From assembly GCA_017853575.1 (NCBI GenBank), contig JAFMJI010000002.1:248001-312000 (forward strand): 64,000 nucleotides of DNA. Reading direction: 5' to 3'. The notes beneath the pieces are model-generated. The model saw nothing but the letters and a program-made list of their open reading frames with translations, searched no databases and was not told the origin of the DNA. Position 1 is the stretch's first letter; the number at the start of each line of letters is the position of its first letter. Made by a program: the position numbers and the translations under genes. This document shows positions 1 to 8,932 of this stretch, one piece after another. Source of the stretch: Chitinophagaceae bacterium (lineage in GTDB: Bacteria; Bacteroidota; Bacteroidia; Chitinophagales; Chitinophagaceae).

Positions 1-288
1 GAAGATTCAACGCAGCTTTCATTTCAAAAAAAGGTTAAAATCGCAGCCTTGCAATGTGCCCCATGTGGGGAGGAGGTTTATGTTAGGCCCTACCAGGCAA
101 ATATTGCTTTGAAAAGGTACCCCCTCAACCGGGGCATCTATTATGTGGTCAAGGAGAATTTCGCCGGCCTGGGCAAGGGATTTGTAAATTTCTTAACACA
201 CGAAAAAGGCCAATTAATCTTCCGAAGGGGGTATCTTGTACCTGACCGCATGGCCCTTCAAATTAGAAAAGCAAATGTTTCAGAATAA
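1..288 (+). CDS. PstS-like phosphate-type substrate-binding protein, C-terminal part
   Basis: The reading frame is open from base 1 and ends at the stop at 286-288, so the gene begins upstream of the window and only about 95 C-terminal residues are visible. The pattern YPLNRGIYYVV, then GLGKGFVNFL, then EKGQLIFRRGYLVP matches the last lobe of PstS/PBP-like periplasmic binding proteins, where the chain finishes near a conserved 'G-Q-x-I-x-x-x-G-F/Y-x-P' stretch. The TPR gene that follows 48 bp later is on the same strand; this pairing with a TPR protein is frequent in Bacteroidota. The ligand cannot be told from the fragment. A TTG at 49 could be read as a start, but nothing supports initiation there. 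Confidence 0.75.
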   Translation, partial: EDSTQLSFQKKVKIAALQCAPCGEEVYVRPYQANIALKRYPLNRGIYYVVKENFAGLGKGFVNFLTHEKGQLIFRRGYLVPDRMALQIRKANVSE

Positions 289-301
289 AATTTTGATTTC
301 T

Positions 302-309
302 TACTTTTA
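302..309 (+). promoter_or_regulatory. Possible -7 element upstream of the TPR gene
   Basis: TACTTTTA resembles the Bacteroidota -7 consensus TAnnTTTG and lies 27 bp before the ATG at 337. No TTG is found at the expected -33 distance, so this is a weak call and the TPR gene may simply be read through from the gene before it. Confidence 0.3.
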
Positions 310-336
310 CACCCCTTAAAAATCAAACTGCGAAGT

Positions 337-1956
337 ATGAAAATGAGAATAGTGATTGCTGCCCTTTTTTTTACATCTGCTGTAGCTGCTCAAACACTAC
401 AGGATGCTAGAAAATTGTTGTTGAGTCAGCGCTACCGTACCGCTAAAGAAACCATGGAAAAAGTTTTAGCTGCTGCTCCAACCAGTCCTGAAGCAATTTA
501 TTGGTTGGCTCAGGTGAATTTTGAATCAAAAAATCCAGCTGCAGCAAAAGATGTGCTTCGCAAGGGAATGGAAGGTGCAAACGGAAGCAACCCCCTTTTG
601 TTGGTTGCAATGGGTCAGGCTGAACTCACTGAAAAAAAGGTGAATGATGCTAAACAGCGTTTTGAAACTGCCATTTCACTCTCCAAAGCCAAAGATGCAA
701 ATATCCTCGTAGCAATCGGCAAAGCAAATCTAGAAGATGGGGGAGATTATGCCTATGGAATTGAAAAATTGAAATTGGCAACTACATTGAAGAACTTCAA
801 TGATCCAATGGCATTTGTGTACATGGGTGATCTATATAGAAAGTTAATGGATGGCGGTGGTGCAGTTTCTTCGTATGAAAATGCATTGTTGAAAGATCCA
901 AAATCTGCAGTTGCTAAATACAAAATCGGTAAGGTATATCTTACACAGGGGAATGAGCAAAAAGATATTTTTCTAGGTAAATTAAATGGAGCAGTTACTG
1001 ATGATCCAACTTTTGCACCTGCCCTCTACGAACTATACGTATATTATTTCTTTAGAGATGTTGTAAAAGCAACTGATTATTTCAATAAGTACAAAGCCAA
1101 CGCTGATCCAGGCCCGGCGCTTGATTACGAAGAGGCGAGTTTGCAATTTGCAGCTGGTGATTTTAAAAATGCCATCGTAAAATCAGACGCTTTGCTCACT
1201 GCTCAGGGAGAGAAAGCCGATGCAAGGCTCTACAGGCTTAAGGCATATAGCTATGATAAATTGAACGATTCAGCAAAAGCACTTTCATTCCTTGAGACTT
1301 TCTTCCAAAAAGCAACTGCTGATCAATTGATTCCTGAGAACTATTATGTTGCTGCAGTAAATGCAGCAAAAATGAAAAGTGATCCCGCTAAAGTGGATGA
1401 CTATTTTATGAAAGCAATCAATGCAGATACTGCTATCAACAATAAGTTAGATTATGCCAAGAAAGCAGCAGATTTCTACAAAAAGACTGCTAACACCGCC
1501 AAATCAGCTTTGTGGTTGACCAAAGTACTCCAACTCAATCCTAAAACAAGTAAAGTTGATTTGTACAACGCTGGTTTTGAAAATTTCAAAGCAGGGGAGT
1601 TTAGGAAGGCTGATAGTATCTTCACTGTTTATAAAACCAACTTTCCTACAGAAGTGTATGGCCACTATTGGTCATTCAGATCTCTTTCAGTTGTAGACTC
1701 AACCATGGAACAGGGACTTGCCATACCAGACTGTGAAAAGTTCATCTCGATTGCTGAAGCTGACAAAGCTAAAAACAAGAGCACACTGATCACTGCTTAT
1801 GGATATTTGGCTGGATATACAGCAAATATCAAAAAGGACCTTGCCCTGGCTTCCAGTTATCTGGACAAAATCATAGAAATTGATCCTAACAATCAGGATG
1901 CAATCAAAAACCGGGAAATCCTCCAAAAAGCACTGGCGGCACCGCCTAAGAAATAA
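337..1956 (+). CDS. Exported tetratricopeptide-repeat protein
   Basis: This 539-residue protein starts with a cleavable signal peptide (about residues 1-19, ending AVAAQ) and is otherwise almost wholly helical with Ala/Lys/Asp-rich repeats. TPR-like units with the W/Y-x-x-A and A-x-x-x-F/Y pattern are seen from about residue 20 (RYRTAKETMEKVL, AIYWLAQV) through 230, and again near 380-530 (ALWLTKVLQLNP, ASSYLDKIIEIDPNNQDA). It has no enzymatic motif. It probably acts as a periplasmic scaffold for protein interactions; partner unknown. It follows a PstS-like gene by 48 bp and ends at a strong terminator, so the two may form one transcript. Confidence 0.8.
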   Translation: MKMRIVIAALFFTSAVAAQTLQDARKLLLSQRYRTAKETMEKVLAAAPTSPEAIYWLAQVNFESKNPAAAKDVLRKGMEGANGSNPLLLVAMGQAELTEKKVNDAKQRFETAISLSKAKDANILVAIGKANLEDGGDYAYGIEKLKLATTLKNFNDPMAFVYMGDLYRKLMDGGGAVSSYENALLKDPKSAVAKYKIGKVYLTQGNEQKDIFLGKLNGAVTDDPTFAPALYELYVYYFFRDVVKATDYFNKYKANADPGPALDYEEASLQFAAGDFKNAIVKSDALLTAQGEKADARLYRLKAYSYDKLNDSAKALSFLETFFQKATADQLIPENYYVAAVNAAKMKSDPAKVDDYFMKAINADTAINNKLDYAKKAADFYKKTANTAKSALWLTKVLQLNPKTSKVDLYNAGFENFKAGEFRKADSIFTVYKTNFPTEVYGHYWSFRSLSVVDSTMEQGLAIPDCEKFISIAEADKAKNKSTLITAYGYLAGYTANIKKDLALASSYLDKIIEIDPNNQDAIKNREILQKALAAPPKK

Positions 1957-1957
1957 C

Positions 1958-1989
1958 AAAAAAGGGACAATTTAAATTGTCCCTTTTTT
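1958..1989. terminator. Rho-independent terminator after the TPR gene
   Basis: A perfect 32-bp palindrome starts one base after the TAA of the TPR gene. Arms are 1958-1973 and 1974-1989, with GGGAC/GTCCC as the GC core and an A-run and T-run at the two ends, giving a hairpin followed by T's on either strand. It separates the TPR transcript from the nuo operon. Confidence 0.85.
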
Positions 1990-2023
1990 CATTTTGGTAG
2001 CCTTTTTTATTCCCGTTTTACAC

Positions 2024-2031
2024 TAACTTCG
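2024..2031 (+). promoter_or_regulatory. Possible -7 element of the nuo operon
   Basis: TAACTTCG differs from TAnnTTTG at one base and lies 18 bp before the nuoA ATG, after the terminator at 1958-1989. The nearest upstream TTG (1994-1996) is 27 nt away, longer than the usual 19-21. A promoter must lie in 1990-2049 for nuoA; this is the best candidate seen. Confidence 0.35.
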
Positions 2032-2049
2032 CGCCATCAAATTCAACCG

Positions 2050-2466
2050 ATGTTCAAGACTATTTTGCTCCAGTCTTCTTTGCTCGGACAGAATGCCCCC
2101 ATCAGTAAGGCAAGTGATTACTTCCCCATCGGTATCCAGATAGGTTTTGCAGTTGTGCTGGTTACCATCATGATCCTGGGATCCCAACTTTTAGGGCCCA
2201 AAAGGAAGACGTCCGATAAACTACAAGTTTTTGAAAGTGGAATTGAGCAGTTTGGGAATGCCAGACAACCAATGGCCATCAAGTATTTTTTGGTTGCCAT
2301 CTTATTTGTCTTGTTCGATGTTGAAGTAATCTTCTTCTATCCATATGCTGTAAACTTTAAAGCACTCGGGTGGGATGGATTTTTTGCAGTGTTGATGTTT
2401 ATCGGCTTTTTCTTGGCCGGTTTCATTTACATAATTAAAAAAGGTGCATTGCACTGGGAAGAATAA
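2050..2466 (+). CDS. nuoA: NADH-quinone oxidoreductase subunit A
   Basis: This is the small membrane subunit of respiratory complex I, at the junction between the peripheral arm and the proton-pumping arm. The 138-residue product has three hydrophobic segments (about 28-48, 79-98 and 107-129). Family marks are the loop residues YESG-like VFESGIEQFG (about 60-69) and the acidic second helix FVLFDVEVIFFYPYA. It is the first gene of a 14-gene nuo operon in the standard order A to N, 60 bp before nuoB. Start ATG is unambiguous. Confidence 0.96.
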   Translation: MFKTILLQSSLLGQNAPISKASDYFPIGIQIGFAVVLVTIMILGSQLLGPKRKTSDKLQVFESGIEQFGNARQPMAIKYFLVAILFVLFDVEVIFFYPYAVNFKALGWDGFFAVLMFIGFFLAGFIYIIKKGALHWEE

Positions 2467-2526
2467 ATTTTTGAATATGCTTTGAAAAACAACTTCAAGG
2501 CATATTTGTTATTATAAAAAAACAGT

Positions 2527-3114
2527 ATGGCCAGGCCAGTCAGATTTAATGTGAACCCCCAAGATTTTACTGATCGTGGAATCAATGAAATCGAAATGCC
2601 CGAAGGGCATATGGGGGAAGGTTTTTTTACAACCTCTTTTGATAAGGTAGTTGGGTTGGCTAGAAAAAATTCCATTTGGCCTCTTCCATTTGCAACCTCT
2701 TGTTGCGGAATTGAATTCATGGCAACCATGGGATCTCATTATGATTTGGCAAGATTTGGATCTGAGCGAGTTGGCTTTTCACCAAGACAATGTGATTTGT
2801 TGATGGTGATGGGTACCATCGCAAAAAAAATGGGTCCTGTTGTTAGACAAGTATATCTCCAAATGGCGGAGCCCAGGTGGGTGATGGCTGTTGGTGCATG
2901 TGCTTCCAGTGGAGGAATATTCGATACTTATTCTGTGCTCCAGGGAATTGATCAGGTGGTACCTGTTGATGTATATGTTCCGGGTTGTCCTCCAAGACCT
3001 GAGGCAATTATTGATGGAGTGCTTAAAATACAGGATTTGATCCACGATGAATCTTTAAGAAGACGCCACAGTGATCAATACAAACATTTACTTGAAACCT
3101 ACGGTATACAATAA
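2527..3114 (+). CDS. nuoB: NADH-quinone oxidoreductase subunit B
   Basis: This 195-residue subunit carries the terminal 4Fe-4S cluster N2, which passes electrons to quinone at the base of the peripheral arm. The four cluster ligands are visible as the vicinal pair C59-C60 (ATSCCGIEF), C125 (GACASSGG) and C154 (VPGCPPRPE). Length and motif spacing are normal for the family. It is 60 bp after nuoA and 14 bp before nuoC. Confidence 0.97.
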   Translation: MARPVRFNVNPQDFTDRGINEIEMPEGHMGEGFFTTSFDKVVGLARKNSIWPLPFATSCCGIEFMATMGSHYDLARFGSERVGFSPRQCDLLMVMGTIAKKMGPVVRQVYLQMAEPRWVMAVGACASSGGIFDTYSVLQGIDQVVPVDVYVPGCPPRPEAIIDGVLKIQDLIHDESLRRRHSDQYKHLLETYGIQ

Positions 3115-3128
3115 ACATATTCCAGTTC

Positions 3129-3632
3129 ATGTCAATCACCCGTGATTATATAAAGGAAAAGTTGAACGCACAATTTGGTGATGGTATTATTTCATGGAAT
3201 GATGCATCAGACATTCTTACCATTGAAGTGAAGCCTGAACTGAATTTAAAAGTGCTTACTTTTTTGCATGATGAGCCTACACTTGGATTTCAGTTTTTGA
3301 CAGATCTCACAGGGATTCATTTTCCTGATAAAACTGGAGCTGAAATTGGAGTGATTTATCATGTTCATAACCTCAAGGAAAATGTTCGTTTGAGAGTTAA
3401 AATTTTTGTTCCTATCCAAAAACCAGATGTATACACTGCTACAGGATTGTACAGTGGAGCCAACTGGATGGAAAGAGAAACATTTGATTTTTATGGCATC
3501 AATTTTATTGGGCATCCAAATCTCAAACGTGTTTTAAATGTTGATGAGATGGATTATCATCCTTTGAGAAAAGAGTTTCCATTGGAAGACCAAACAAGGA
3601 TTGATAAAGACGATGAAATGTTTGGAAGATAA
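3129..3632 (+). CDS. nuoC: NADH-quinone oxidoreductase subunit C
   Basis: This 167-residue peripheral-arm subunit has no cofactor. It shows the 30 kDa-subunit signature around ANWMERETFDFYGINFIGHP (residues about 118-137) followed by RRVL-like LKRVLNVDEMDYHPLRKEFP. It is a separate gene, not fused to nuoD as in enterobacteria. Gap to nuoD is 17 bp. Confidence 0.95.
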   Translation: MSITRDYIKEKLNAQFGDGIISWNDASDILTIEVKPELNLKVLTFLHDEPTLGFQFLTDLTGIHFPDKTGAEIGVIYHVHNLKENVRLRVKIFVPIQKPDVYTATGLYSGANWMERETFDFYGINFIGHPNLKRVLNVDEMDYHPLRKEFPLEDQTRIDKDDEMFGR

Positions 3633-3649
3633 TGAAGCAAAACTGATCT

Positions 3650-4876
3650 ATGCCTGAACAAGCGAACATAGTATTACCTGAGGGGAGTTTAGAAAAACAA
3701 ACGACCCGACTGAATTTAGGTCCCACGCATCCAGCCACCCACGGTGTATTTCAAAACATCCTGGAAATGGATGGTGAGCGCATCATCAAAGCAGAATCAA
3801 CTGTTGGATACATTCACCGTGCTTTTGAAAAGTTAGCAGAAAGACGACCACTATATCAAATCACAACACTCACTGATCGTTTGAATTATTGCTCAGCCCC
3901 ATTAAATAATATGGGTTGGCACATGACATGTGAAAAACTATTGGGTGTAAAGACTCCCAAACGTGTAGATTATTTGCGAGTGATCATCATGGAACTTTCG
4001 CGTATATCAGATCACTTGATTTGCAATTCTATTGTTGGTGTAGATACCGGTGCGTATACAGGATTCCTATATGTGATGCAATACCGCGAATTGATTTATG
4101 AAATCTATGAAGAGGTTTGCGGTTCAAGACTTACAACCAACATGGGAAGAATCGGTGGTTTTGAAAGAAATTTCAGCAACACTGCGTTTCAGAAAATTGA
4201 GCAATTCCTTGAAGAATTTCCTAAAGTATGGAAGGAGTTTGAAAATCTTTTCATGCGCAACAGGATCTTTATTGAAAGAACCAAAGGCACTGGTGCAATA
4301 TCTGCTGAACGTGCATTGAATTACAGCTTTACTGGTCCTAACCTTCGTGCGGCAGGAATAGATTATGATGTTCGGGTTCATGCTCCTTATTCTTCCTATG
4401 AAGATTTTGATTTCATTATACCGATTGGAACAACTGGCGACAATTATGACAGATTCATGGTGCGTGGTGAAGAAGTATGGCAGTCGTTAAGTATCATCCG
4501 TCAGGCATATGAAAAAGTGCAATCATTCAAAGGGGTAGATGCAGATGTTTATCATGCAGATGCTCCAGAATATTACTTGCCTGCAAAAGCAGATGTATAT
4601 ACAAAAATGGAAGCCCTCATCTATCACTTCAAAATAGTAATGGGTGAAACTGAAATTCCAGTTGGTGAAGTGTATCACAGTATTGAAGGTGCAAATGGTG
4701 AATTGGGATTTTACCTGGTGAGCGATGGCGGAAGAACTCCATATCGCCTTCATTTCAGAAGACCATGTTTTATTTATTATCAAGCATACGAGGAAATTGT
4801 AAGCAATACCATGTTGAGCGATGCGATCATCACGCTGAGCAGTCTCAACCTGATTGCTGGTGAAATGGATGCATAA
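3650..4876 (+). CDS. nuoD: NADH-quinone oxidoreductase subunit D
   Basis: This 408-residue 49 kDa-type subunit forms the quinone-binding pocket with NuoB. The N-terminal loop LGPTHPATHG (about residues 23-32) contains the histidine pair that lines the quinone site, followed by GYIHRAFEKLAE. The C-terminus ends GEMDA, where most homologues end GEVDR, a small variation of no clear consequence. It lies between nuoC and nuoE with gaps of 17 and 15 bp. Confidence 0.96.
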   Translation: MPEQANIVLPEGSLEKQTTRLNLGPTHPATHGVFQNILEMDGERIIKAESTVGYIHRAFEKLAERRPLYQITTLTDRLNYCSAPLNNMGWHMTCEKLLGVKTPKRVDYLRVIIMELSRISDHLICNSIVGVDTGAYTGFLYVMQYRELIYEIYEEVCGSRLTTNMGRIGGFERNFSNTAFQKIEQFLEEFPKVWKEFENLFMRNRIFIERTKGTGAISAERALNYSFTGPNLRAAGIDYDVRVHAPYSSYEDFDFIIPIGTTGDNYDRFMVRGEEVWQSLSIIRQAYEKVQSFKGVDADVYHADAPEYYLPAKADVYTKMEALIYHFKIVMGETEIPVGEVYHSIEGANGELGFYLVSDGGRTPYRLHFRRPCFIYYQAYEEIVSNTMLSDAIITLSSLNLIAGEMDA

Positions 4877-4891
4877 AAGAAAGAAAAGAAA

Positions 4892-5380
4892 ATGGTGAAG
4901 TTTAGTGAAGATAAAATCAAAGAGGTCGAGGCAATAATTGCCCGATATCCCCAAGGCAAACAAAAAAGTGCATTGATTCCACTTTTGCATCTTGCACAAG
5001 AAGAGTTTGGAGGATGGCTAAGTGCTGAAACGATGGATTATGTGGCTTCACTGCTTTCTATTGAATCTATTGAGGTTTATGAAGTTGCTACTTTTTACAG
5101 CATGTTCAATTTAAATCCTGTTGGCAAGCATGTATTGGAAGTTTGTCAGACTGGACCATGCATGCTAAAAGGAAGTGACGACATCATAGGGTATATAAAA
5201 TCGAAATTGGGAATTGGAGTGGGTGAAACAACCGCTGATGGAATGTTTACGTTGAAAACAGTTGAATGTCTTGGTGCTTGTGGTTATGCCCCCATGATGC
5301 AAATGGGAATGCATTACAAAGAGCATTTAACTCCAGCCAAAGTAGATGAGATCATTGCTAACTGCTACAATCATAAATAG
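4892..5380 (+). CDS. nuoE: NADH-quinone oxidoreductase subunit E
   Basis: This 162-residue 24 kDa-type subunit carries the off-path 2Fe-2S cluster N1a in the NADH-dehydrogenase module. The ligands are visible as C85 and C90 (CQTGPC) and C126 and C130 (CLGAC), with normal spacing. An N-terminal helical domain (about 1-65) precedes the thioredoxin-like fold. It is 12 bp before nuoF, with which it forms the NADH-oxidising unit. Confidence 0.96.
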   Translation: MVKFSEDKIKEVEAIIARYPQGKQKSALIPLLHLAQEEFGGWLSAETMDYVASLLSIESIEVYEVATFYSMFNLNPVGKHVLEVCQTGPCMLKGSDDIIGYIKSKLGIGVGETTADGMFTLKTVECLGACGYAPMMQMGMHYKEHLTPAKVDEIIANCYNHK

Positions 5381-5392
5381 AGAAAAGGCAAC

Positions 5393-6742
5393 ATGGCAAG
5401 AAAATTATTATTAGAGAAAGCACATGTAGAGGGTATTCGTCACTTCGATGTTTATCGTAGAGAAGGTGGATATGCAGCAGTGGAGAAAGCATTGAAAATG
5501 GATCCAGCTGCAATTGTGGAAGAAGTGAAAAAGAGCGGATTAAGAGGAAGAGGCGGTGCTGGATTCGCAACTGGTTTGAAGTGGAGTTTCCTTGCAAAAC
5601 CTGAAGGAGTTCCCCGGTACCTCGTCTGCAATGCAGATGAGTCTGAACCAGGAACTTTCAAAGACAGATATTTGATGGAATTCATCCCTCATCTTTTGAT
5701 CGAAGGATTGATTGTTTCATCTTTCGCATTGGGCAGCAATAGAACATACATATATATTAGAGGTGAATATGCATGGATAGTTGGTATTCTAGAACAAGCC
5801 ATTGCTGAAGCAAAACAAAATGGTTTCTTGGGAAAAAATATTCTGGGAACGGGATTTGATTTGGAAATATATGTACAGCGTGGCGCTGGTGCTTACATCT
5901 GCGGCGAAGAAACAGCATTGATAGAGTCACTTGAAGGAAAAAGAGGGAATCCTCGCATCAAACCTCCTTTCCCTGCAATCAAGGGACTCTGGGATTGCCC
6001 GACTGTTGTGAACAATGTTGAAACACTTGCTGCAGTGGTTCCAATCATGAACCTCGGGGGTGAAGAATATGCAAAAATTGGTGTTGGTAGATCTACTGGA
6101 ACAAAACTGATTTCAGCTTGCGGAAATATTAACAAGCCCGGTGTTTACGAAATTGATATGACCATCTCTGTTGAAGAATTCATTTACAGTGATGAATATT
6201 GCGGAGGCATCGCAAACGGTAAAAAATTGAAGGCATGTATTCCGGGTGGTTCTTCAGTGCCTATCCTTCCAGCAAATTTATTGCTGAAGACTGCCAAAGG
6301 TGAAACCCGTTATATGAATTATGAAAGTCTTTCAGATGGCGGTTTTGCAACTGGTTCCATGATGGGATCAGGAGGATTTATAGTATTGGATGAAGATCAG
6401 TGTATCGTTCGCCATACATTGACGCTTGCAAGATTTTACAGGCATGAAAGCTGTGGACAATGTTCACCATGCAGAGAAGGTACTGGATGGATGGAAAAAA
6501 TCCTTCATAAAATTGAATCTGGTAAAGGAGCGATGAGTGACATTGATTTGTTGTGGGATATACAAAGAAAAATCGAAGGAAATACAATCTGTCCTTTGGG
6601 TGATGCAGCAGCTTGGCCTGTTGCAGCAGCCATCAGACATTTTAGAGATGAATTTGAATGGCATGTTAACAATCCATCATTGTGCTTAACCCAAAACTAT
6701 GGCTTGGCTCATTATGCTGATGAGTTAAGTGTGGTTGCATAA
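5393..6742 (+). CDS. nuoF: NADH-quinone oxidoreductase subunit F
   Basis: This 449-residue 51 kDa-type subunit binds NADH, FMN and the 4Fe-4S cluster N3, so it is the electron entry point of complex I. The NADH/FMN loop GRGGAGF is at residues 52-58 and the FMN region GAGAYICGEETALIESLEG near 165. Cluster ligands are C354, C357 and C360 (CGQCSPC) and C400 (TICPLGD). Its presence with nuoE and nuoG argues for NADH as donor, unlike the many Bacteroidota with an 11-subunit complex that lack E, F and G. Confidence 0.97.
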   Translation: MARKLLLEKAHVEGIRHFDVYRREGGYAAVEKALKMDPAAIVEEVKKSGLRGRGGAGFATGLKWSFLAKPEGVPRYLVCNADESEPGTFKDRYLMEFIPHLLIEGLIVSSFALGSNRTYIYIRGEYAWIVGILEQAIAEAKQNGFLGKNILGTGFDLEIYVQRGAGAYICGEETALIESLEGKRGNPRIKPPFPAIKGLWDCPTVVNNVETLAAVVPIMNLGGEEYAKIGVGRSTGTKLISACGNINKPGVYEIDMTISVEEFIYSDEYCGGIANGKKLKACIPGGSSVPILPANLLLKTAKGETRYMNYESLSDGGFATGSMMGSGGFIVLDEDQCIVRHTLTLARFYRHESCGQCSPCREGTGWMEKILHKIESGKGAMSDIDLLWDIQRKIEGNTICPLGDAAAWPVAAAIRHFRDEFEWHVNNPSLCLTQNYGLAHYADELSVVA

Positions 6743-6751
6743 AAAATTTCT

Positions 6752-7849
6752 ATGGCCGAAGAAATTAAAAAATTAAAAGTCACGATTGATAATATCACTT
6801 TAGAAGTTCCACAAGGAACAACAATCCTTCAGGCCGCAAGGATGATAGGAGGAGATGTTGTACCTCCTGCTATGTGTTACTACAGTAAACTTCAAGGAAG
6901 TGGTGGTAAATGCCGAACCTGTCTTGTTGAAGTGAGCAAAGGAAGTGAAGCAGATCCTCGACCAATGCCAAAGTTGGTTGCAAGTTGCAGAACTGGCGTG
7001 ATGGATGGAATGGAAGTAAAAAATATTACAAGTCCTAAAGTAATAGATGCAAGAAATGGTGTTGTGGAATTTTTATTGTTGAATCATCCCTTGGATTGTC
7101 CAATTTGCGATCAAGCAGGAGAATGTCACTTGCAGGATCTTGGATATGAACATGGAAAAGAGGCAACAAGATATGAATTCAAAAGAAGGACATTCGACAA
7201 ACATGACCTCGGTCCATACATACAGTTGCACATGACTCGTTGCATTCTTTGTTATCGTTGTGTGTTTACTGCTGATCAGGTTTCTAATAAAAGAGTGCAT
7301 GGTGTGTTGAGTAGAGGAGATCATGCAGAAATTGCTACGTATATAGAAAAGTCACTTGACAACGATTTTATAGGAAATGTAATTGATGTTTGTCCTGTTG
7401 GCGCTTTAACTGATAAAACTTTTCGTTTTAAAAACAGGGTTTGGTTCACAAAGCCTGTGAATGCTCACCGCGATTGTAAATGTTGTTCAGGAAAAGTGAC
7501 TTTATGGCAAAGGGGAGAAGAGGTATTGCGTGTAACTGCTAGAAAAAATCAGTGGGGCGAAGTGGAAAAATGGATTTGTAATGAATGCAGATTTGAAAAA
7601 AAGAAAGTATCCGATTGGGTAATTGAAGGACCAACCCATGTCAACAGACATTCAGTGATTTCTCAAGGGCATTATGAAAAAATGAAGAAACCAACTGAAA
7701 CCTTCAGTAAAGTACATGATGGCAGAAAACCAAAACTGTTGATGGATATCCATAGTGTGAGTGAGGTAAATGATCCATCCATTGATTTGAGCGCCATCAA
7801 CGGTCCTGCTACCAGTAAAGTTTTTGAACATTCAAAGAAGCAATCATGA
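6752..7849 (+). CDS. nuoG: NADH-quinone oxidoreductase subunit G, short form
   Basis: The 365-residue product contains only the N-terminal electron-wire part of the 75 kDa subunit. A 2Fe-2S ferredoxin-like domain has C42, C54, C57 and C79. The His-Cys 4Fe-4S site has H112, C116, C119 and C125, and a second 4Fe-4S site has C164, C167, C170 and C214. A further cysteine group follows (C242, C244, C245, C276, C279), where larger homologues carry the extra cluster and the start of the molybdopterin-like domain. That domain, several hundred residues in E. coli, is absent. The reading frame ends cleanly and overlaps nuoH by 4 bp (ATGA), so this looks like a native short subunit, known also from other Bacteroidota, not a broken gene. 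Confidence 0.92.
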   Translation: MAEEIKKLKVTIDNITLEVPQGTTILQAARMIGGDVVPPAMCYYSKLQGSGGKCRTCLVEVSKGSEADPRPMPKLVASCRTGVMDGMEVKNITSPKVIDARNGVVEFLLLNHPLDCPICDQAGECHLQDLGYEHGKEATRYEFKRRTFDKHDLGPYIQLHMTRCILCYRCVFTADQVSNKRVHGVLSRGDHAEIATYIEKSLDNDFIGNVIDVCPVGALTDKTFRFKNRVWFTKPVNAHRDCKCCSGKVTLWQRGEEVLRVTARKNQWGEVEKWICNECRFEKKKVSDWVIEGPTHVNRHSVISQGHYEKMKKPTETFSKVHDGRKPKLLMDIHSVSEVNDPSIDLSAINGPATSKVFEHSKKQS

Positions 7850-8928
7850 TAAGTATACAATTGCTGATGATAGATCTATGGTTTGGACTTGAAAAGTTGC
7901 TCTTAATTGGAGCAATCATTTCATTTTCTCTGGTAGTTGCTATGTATACCACTTTTGCCGAGAGAAAGATTGCTGGTTTCATGCAAGATCGCAGAGGTCC
8001 GAACCGCGCTGGTCCTTTTGGAATCCTTCAGCCACTTGCCGATGGATTGAAATTATTCTTCAAAGAAGAAATTATTCCACTTACTTCCAATAAATCACTC
8101 TTCGTAATAGGACCCGCGTTGGCAATGTTAACTGCAATGCTCACCAGTGCTGTAATTCCTTGGGGAGATCATATTGAAATTGCAGGCAGGACAATCAGTT
8201 TGCAAGTTGCAGATGTAAATATTGGCATTCTTTATGTTTTTGGTGTGGTAAGTTTAGGAGTTTATGGCATCATGATCGGAGGTTGGTCTTCTAATAATAA
8301 ATTTTCATTGCTCGCTGCTGTAAGAGGTGCTTCTCAAATAATCTCATATGAACTTGCGATGGGACTATCTCTAATTTCATTGCTGTTGATGACAGGATCT
8401 TTGAGTCTTAAAACAATTGTAGAACAGCAAATGCAAGGTGGATGGGGCGGATTCTTAGGGTGGAATATTTTATATCAGCCAATTGGATTTTTAATTTTTC
8501 TTATTTGTGTTTTTGCTGAGTGCAATAGAACCCCCTTTGATCTTCCTGAAGCTGAAAATGAATTGAATTTTGGGTATCATCAGGAATATTCATCCATGAA
8601 ACTTGGATTGTATCTGTTCTCTGAATATGTAAACATGTTCATCTCCAGTGCAGTAGTTTCAACGTTGTTTTTTGGAGGATATGATATTCCTTTTGTAGAT
8701 GAAATTGCTTTGACTGCAACAATGGGTGCTAATATGGTAGCCTTGTTTGGGTTTTTGGCATTCTTTGCAAAAATTGCATTTTTCTTATTTCTGTTTATCT
8801 GGGTAAGATGGACCATTCCAAGATTTAGATATGATCAATTGATGGATTTGGGATGGAAGAAATTAATTCCACTTGCCTTGGCCAATTTATTAATCACTGC
8901 AATCGTAATCCTGGCTCTTAATAAATAA
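7846..8928 (+). CDS. nuoH: NADH-quinone oxidoreductase subunit H
   Basis: This 360-residue membrane subunit joins the peripheral and membrane arms and helps form the quinone chamber. It has about eight or nine hydrophobic helices and the family signatures ERKIAGFMQDRRGPNRAG (about residues 39-56) and the acidic loop AECNRTPFDLPEAENEL (about 224-240). Translation overlaps the nuoG stop by 4 bp. An internal ATG at 7867 would also leave the first helix intact, so the exact start is uncertain. Confidence 0.95.
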   Translation: MISIQLLMIDLWFGLEKLLLIGAIISFSLVVAMYTTFAERKIAGFMQDRRGPNRAGPFGILQPLADGLKLFFKEEIIPLTSNKSLFVIGPALAMLTAMLTSAVIPWGDHIEIAGRTISLQVADVNIGILYVFGVVSLGVYGIMIGGWSSNNKFSLLAAVRGASQIISYELAMGLSLISLLLMTGSLSLKTIVEQQMQGGWGGFLGWNILYQPIGFLIFLICVFAECNRTPFDLPEAENELNFGYHQEYSSMKLGLYLFSEYVNMFISSAVVSTLFFGGYDIPFVDEIALTATMGANMVALFGFLAFFAKIAFFLFLFIWVRWTIPRFRYDQLMDLGWKKLIPLALANLLITAIVILALNK

Positions 8929-8932
8929 TTGT

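Noticed and set aside
4523-4999. 158-codon reading frame antisense to nuoD/nuoE
   Set aside because: It is a shadow of two real genes, Phe/His/Cys-rich, with no domain; the same reasoning applies to 19473-19991 and 21641-22129 on the minus strand and to 41660-42094 on the plus strand.
6752-7849. nuoG as a frameshifted pseudogene
   Set aside because: No remnant of the molybdopterin-like domain is found downstream, the stop overlaps the nuoH start, and short NuoG forms occur in other Bacteroidota.
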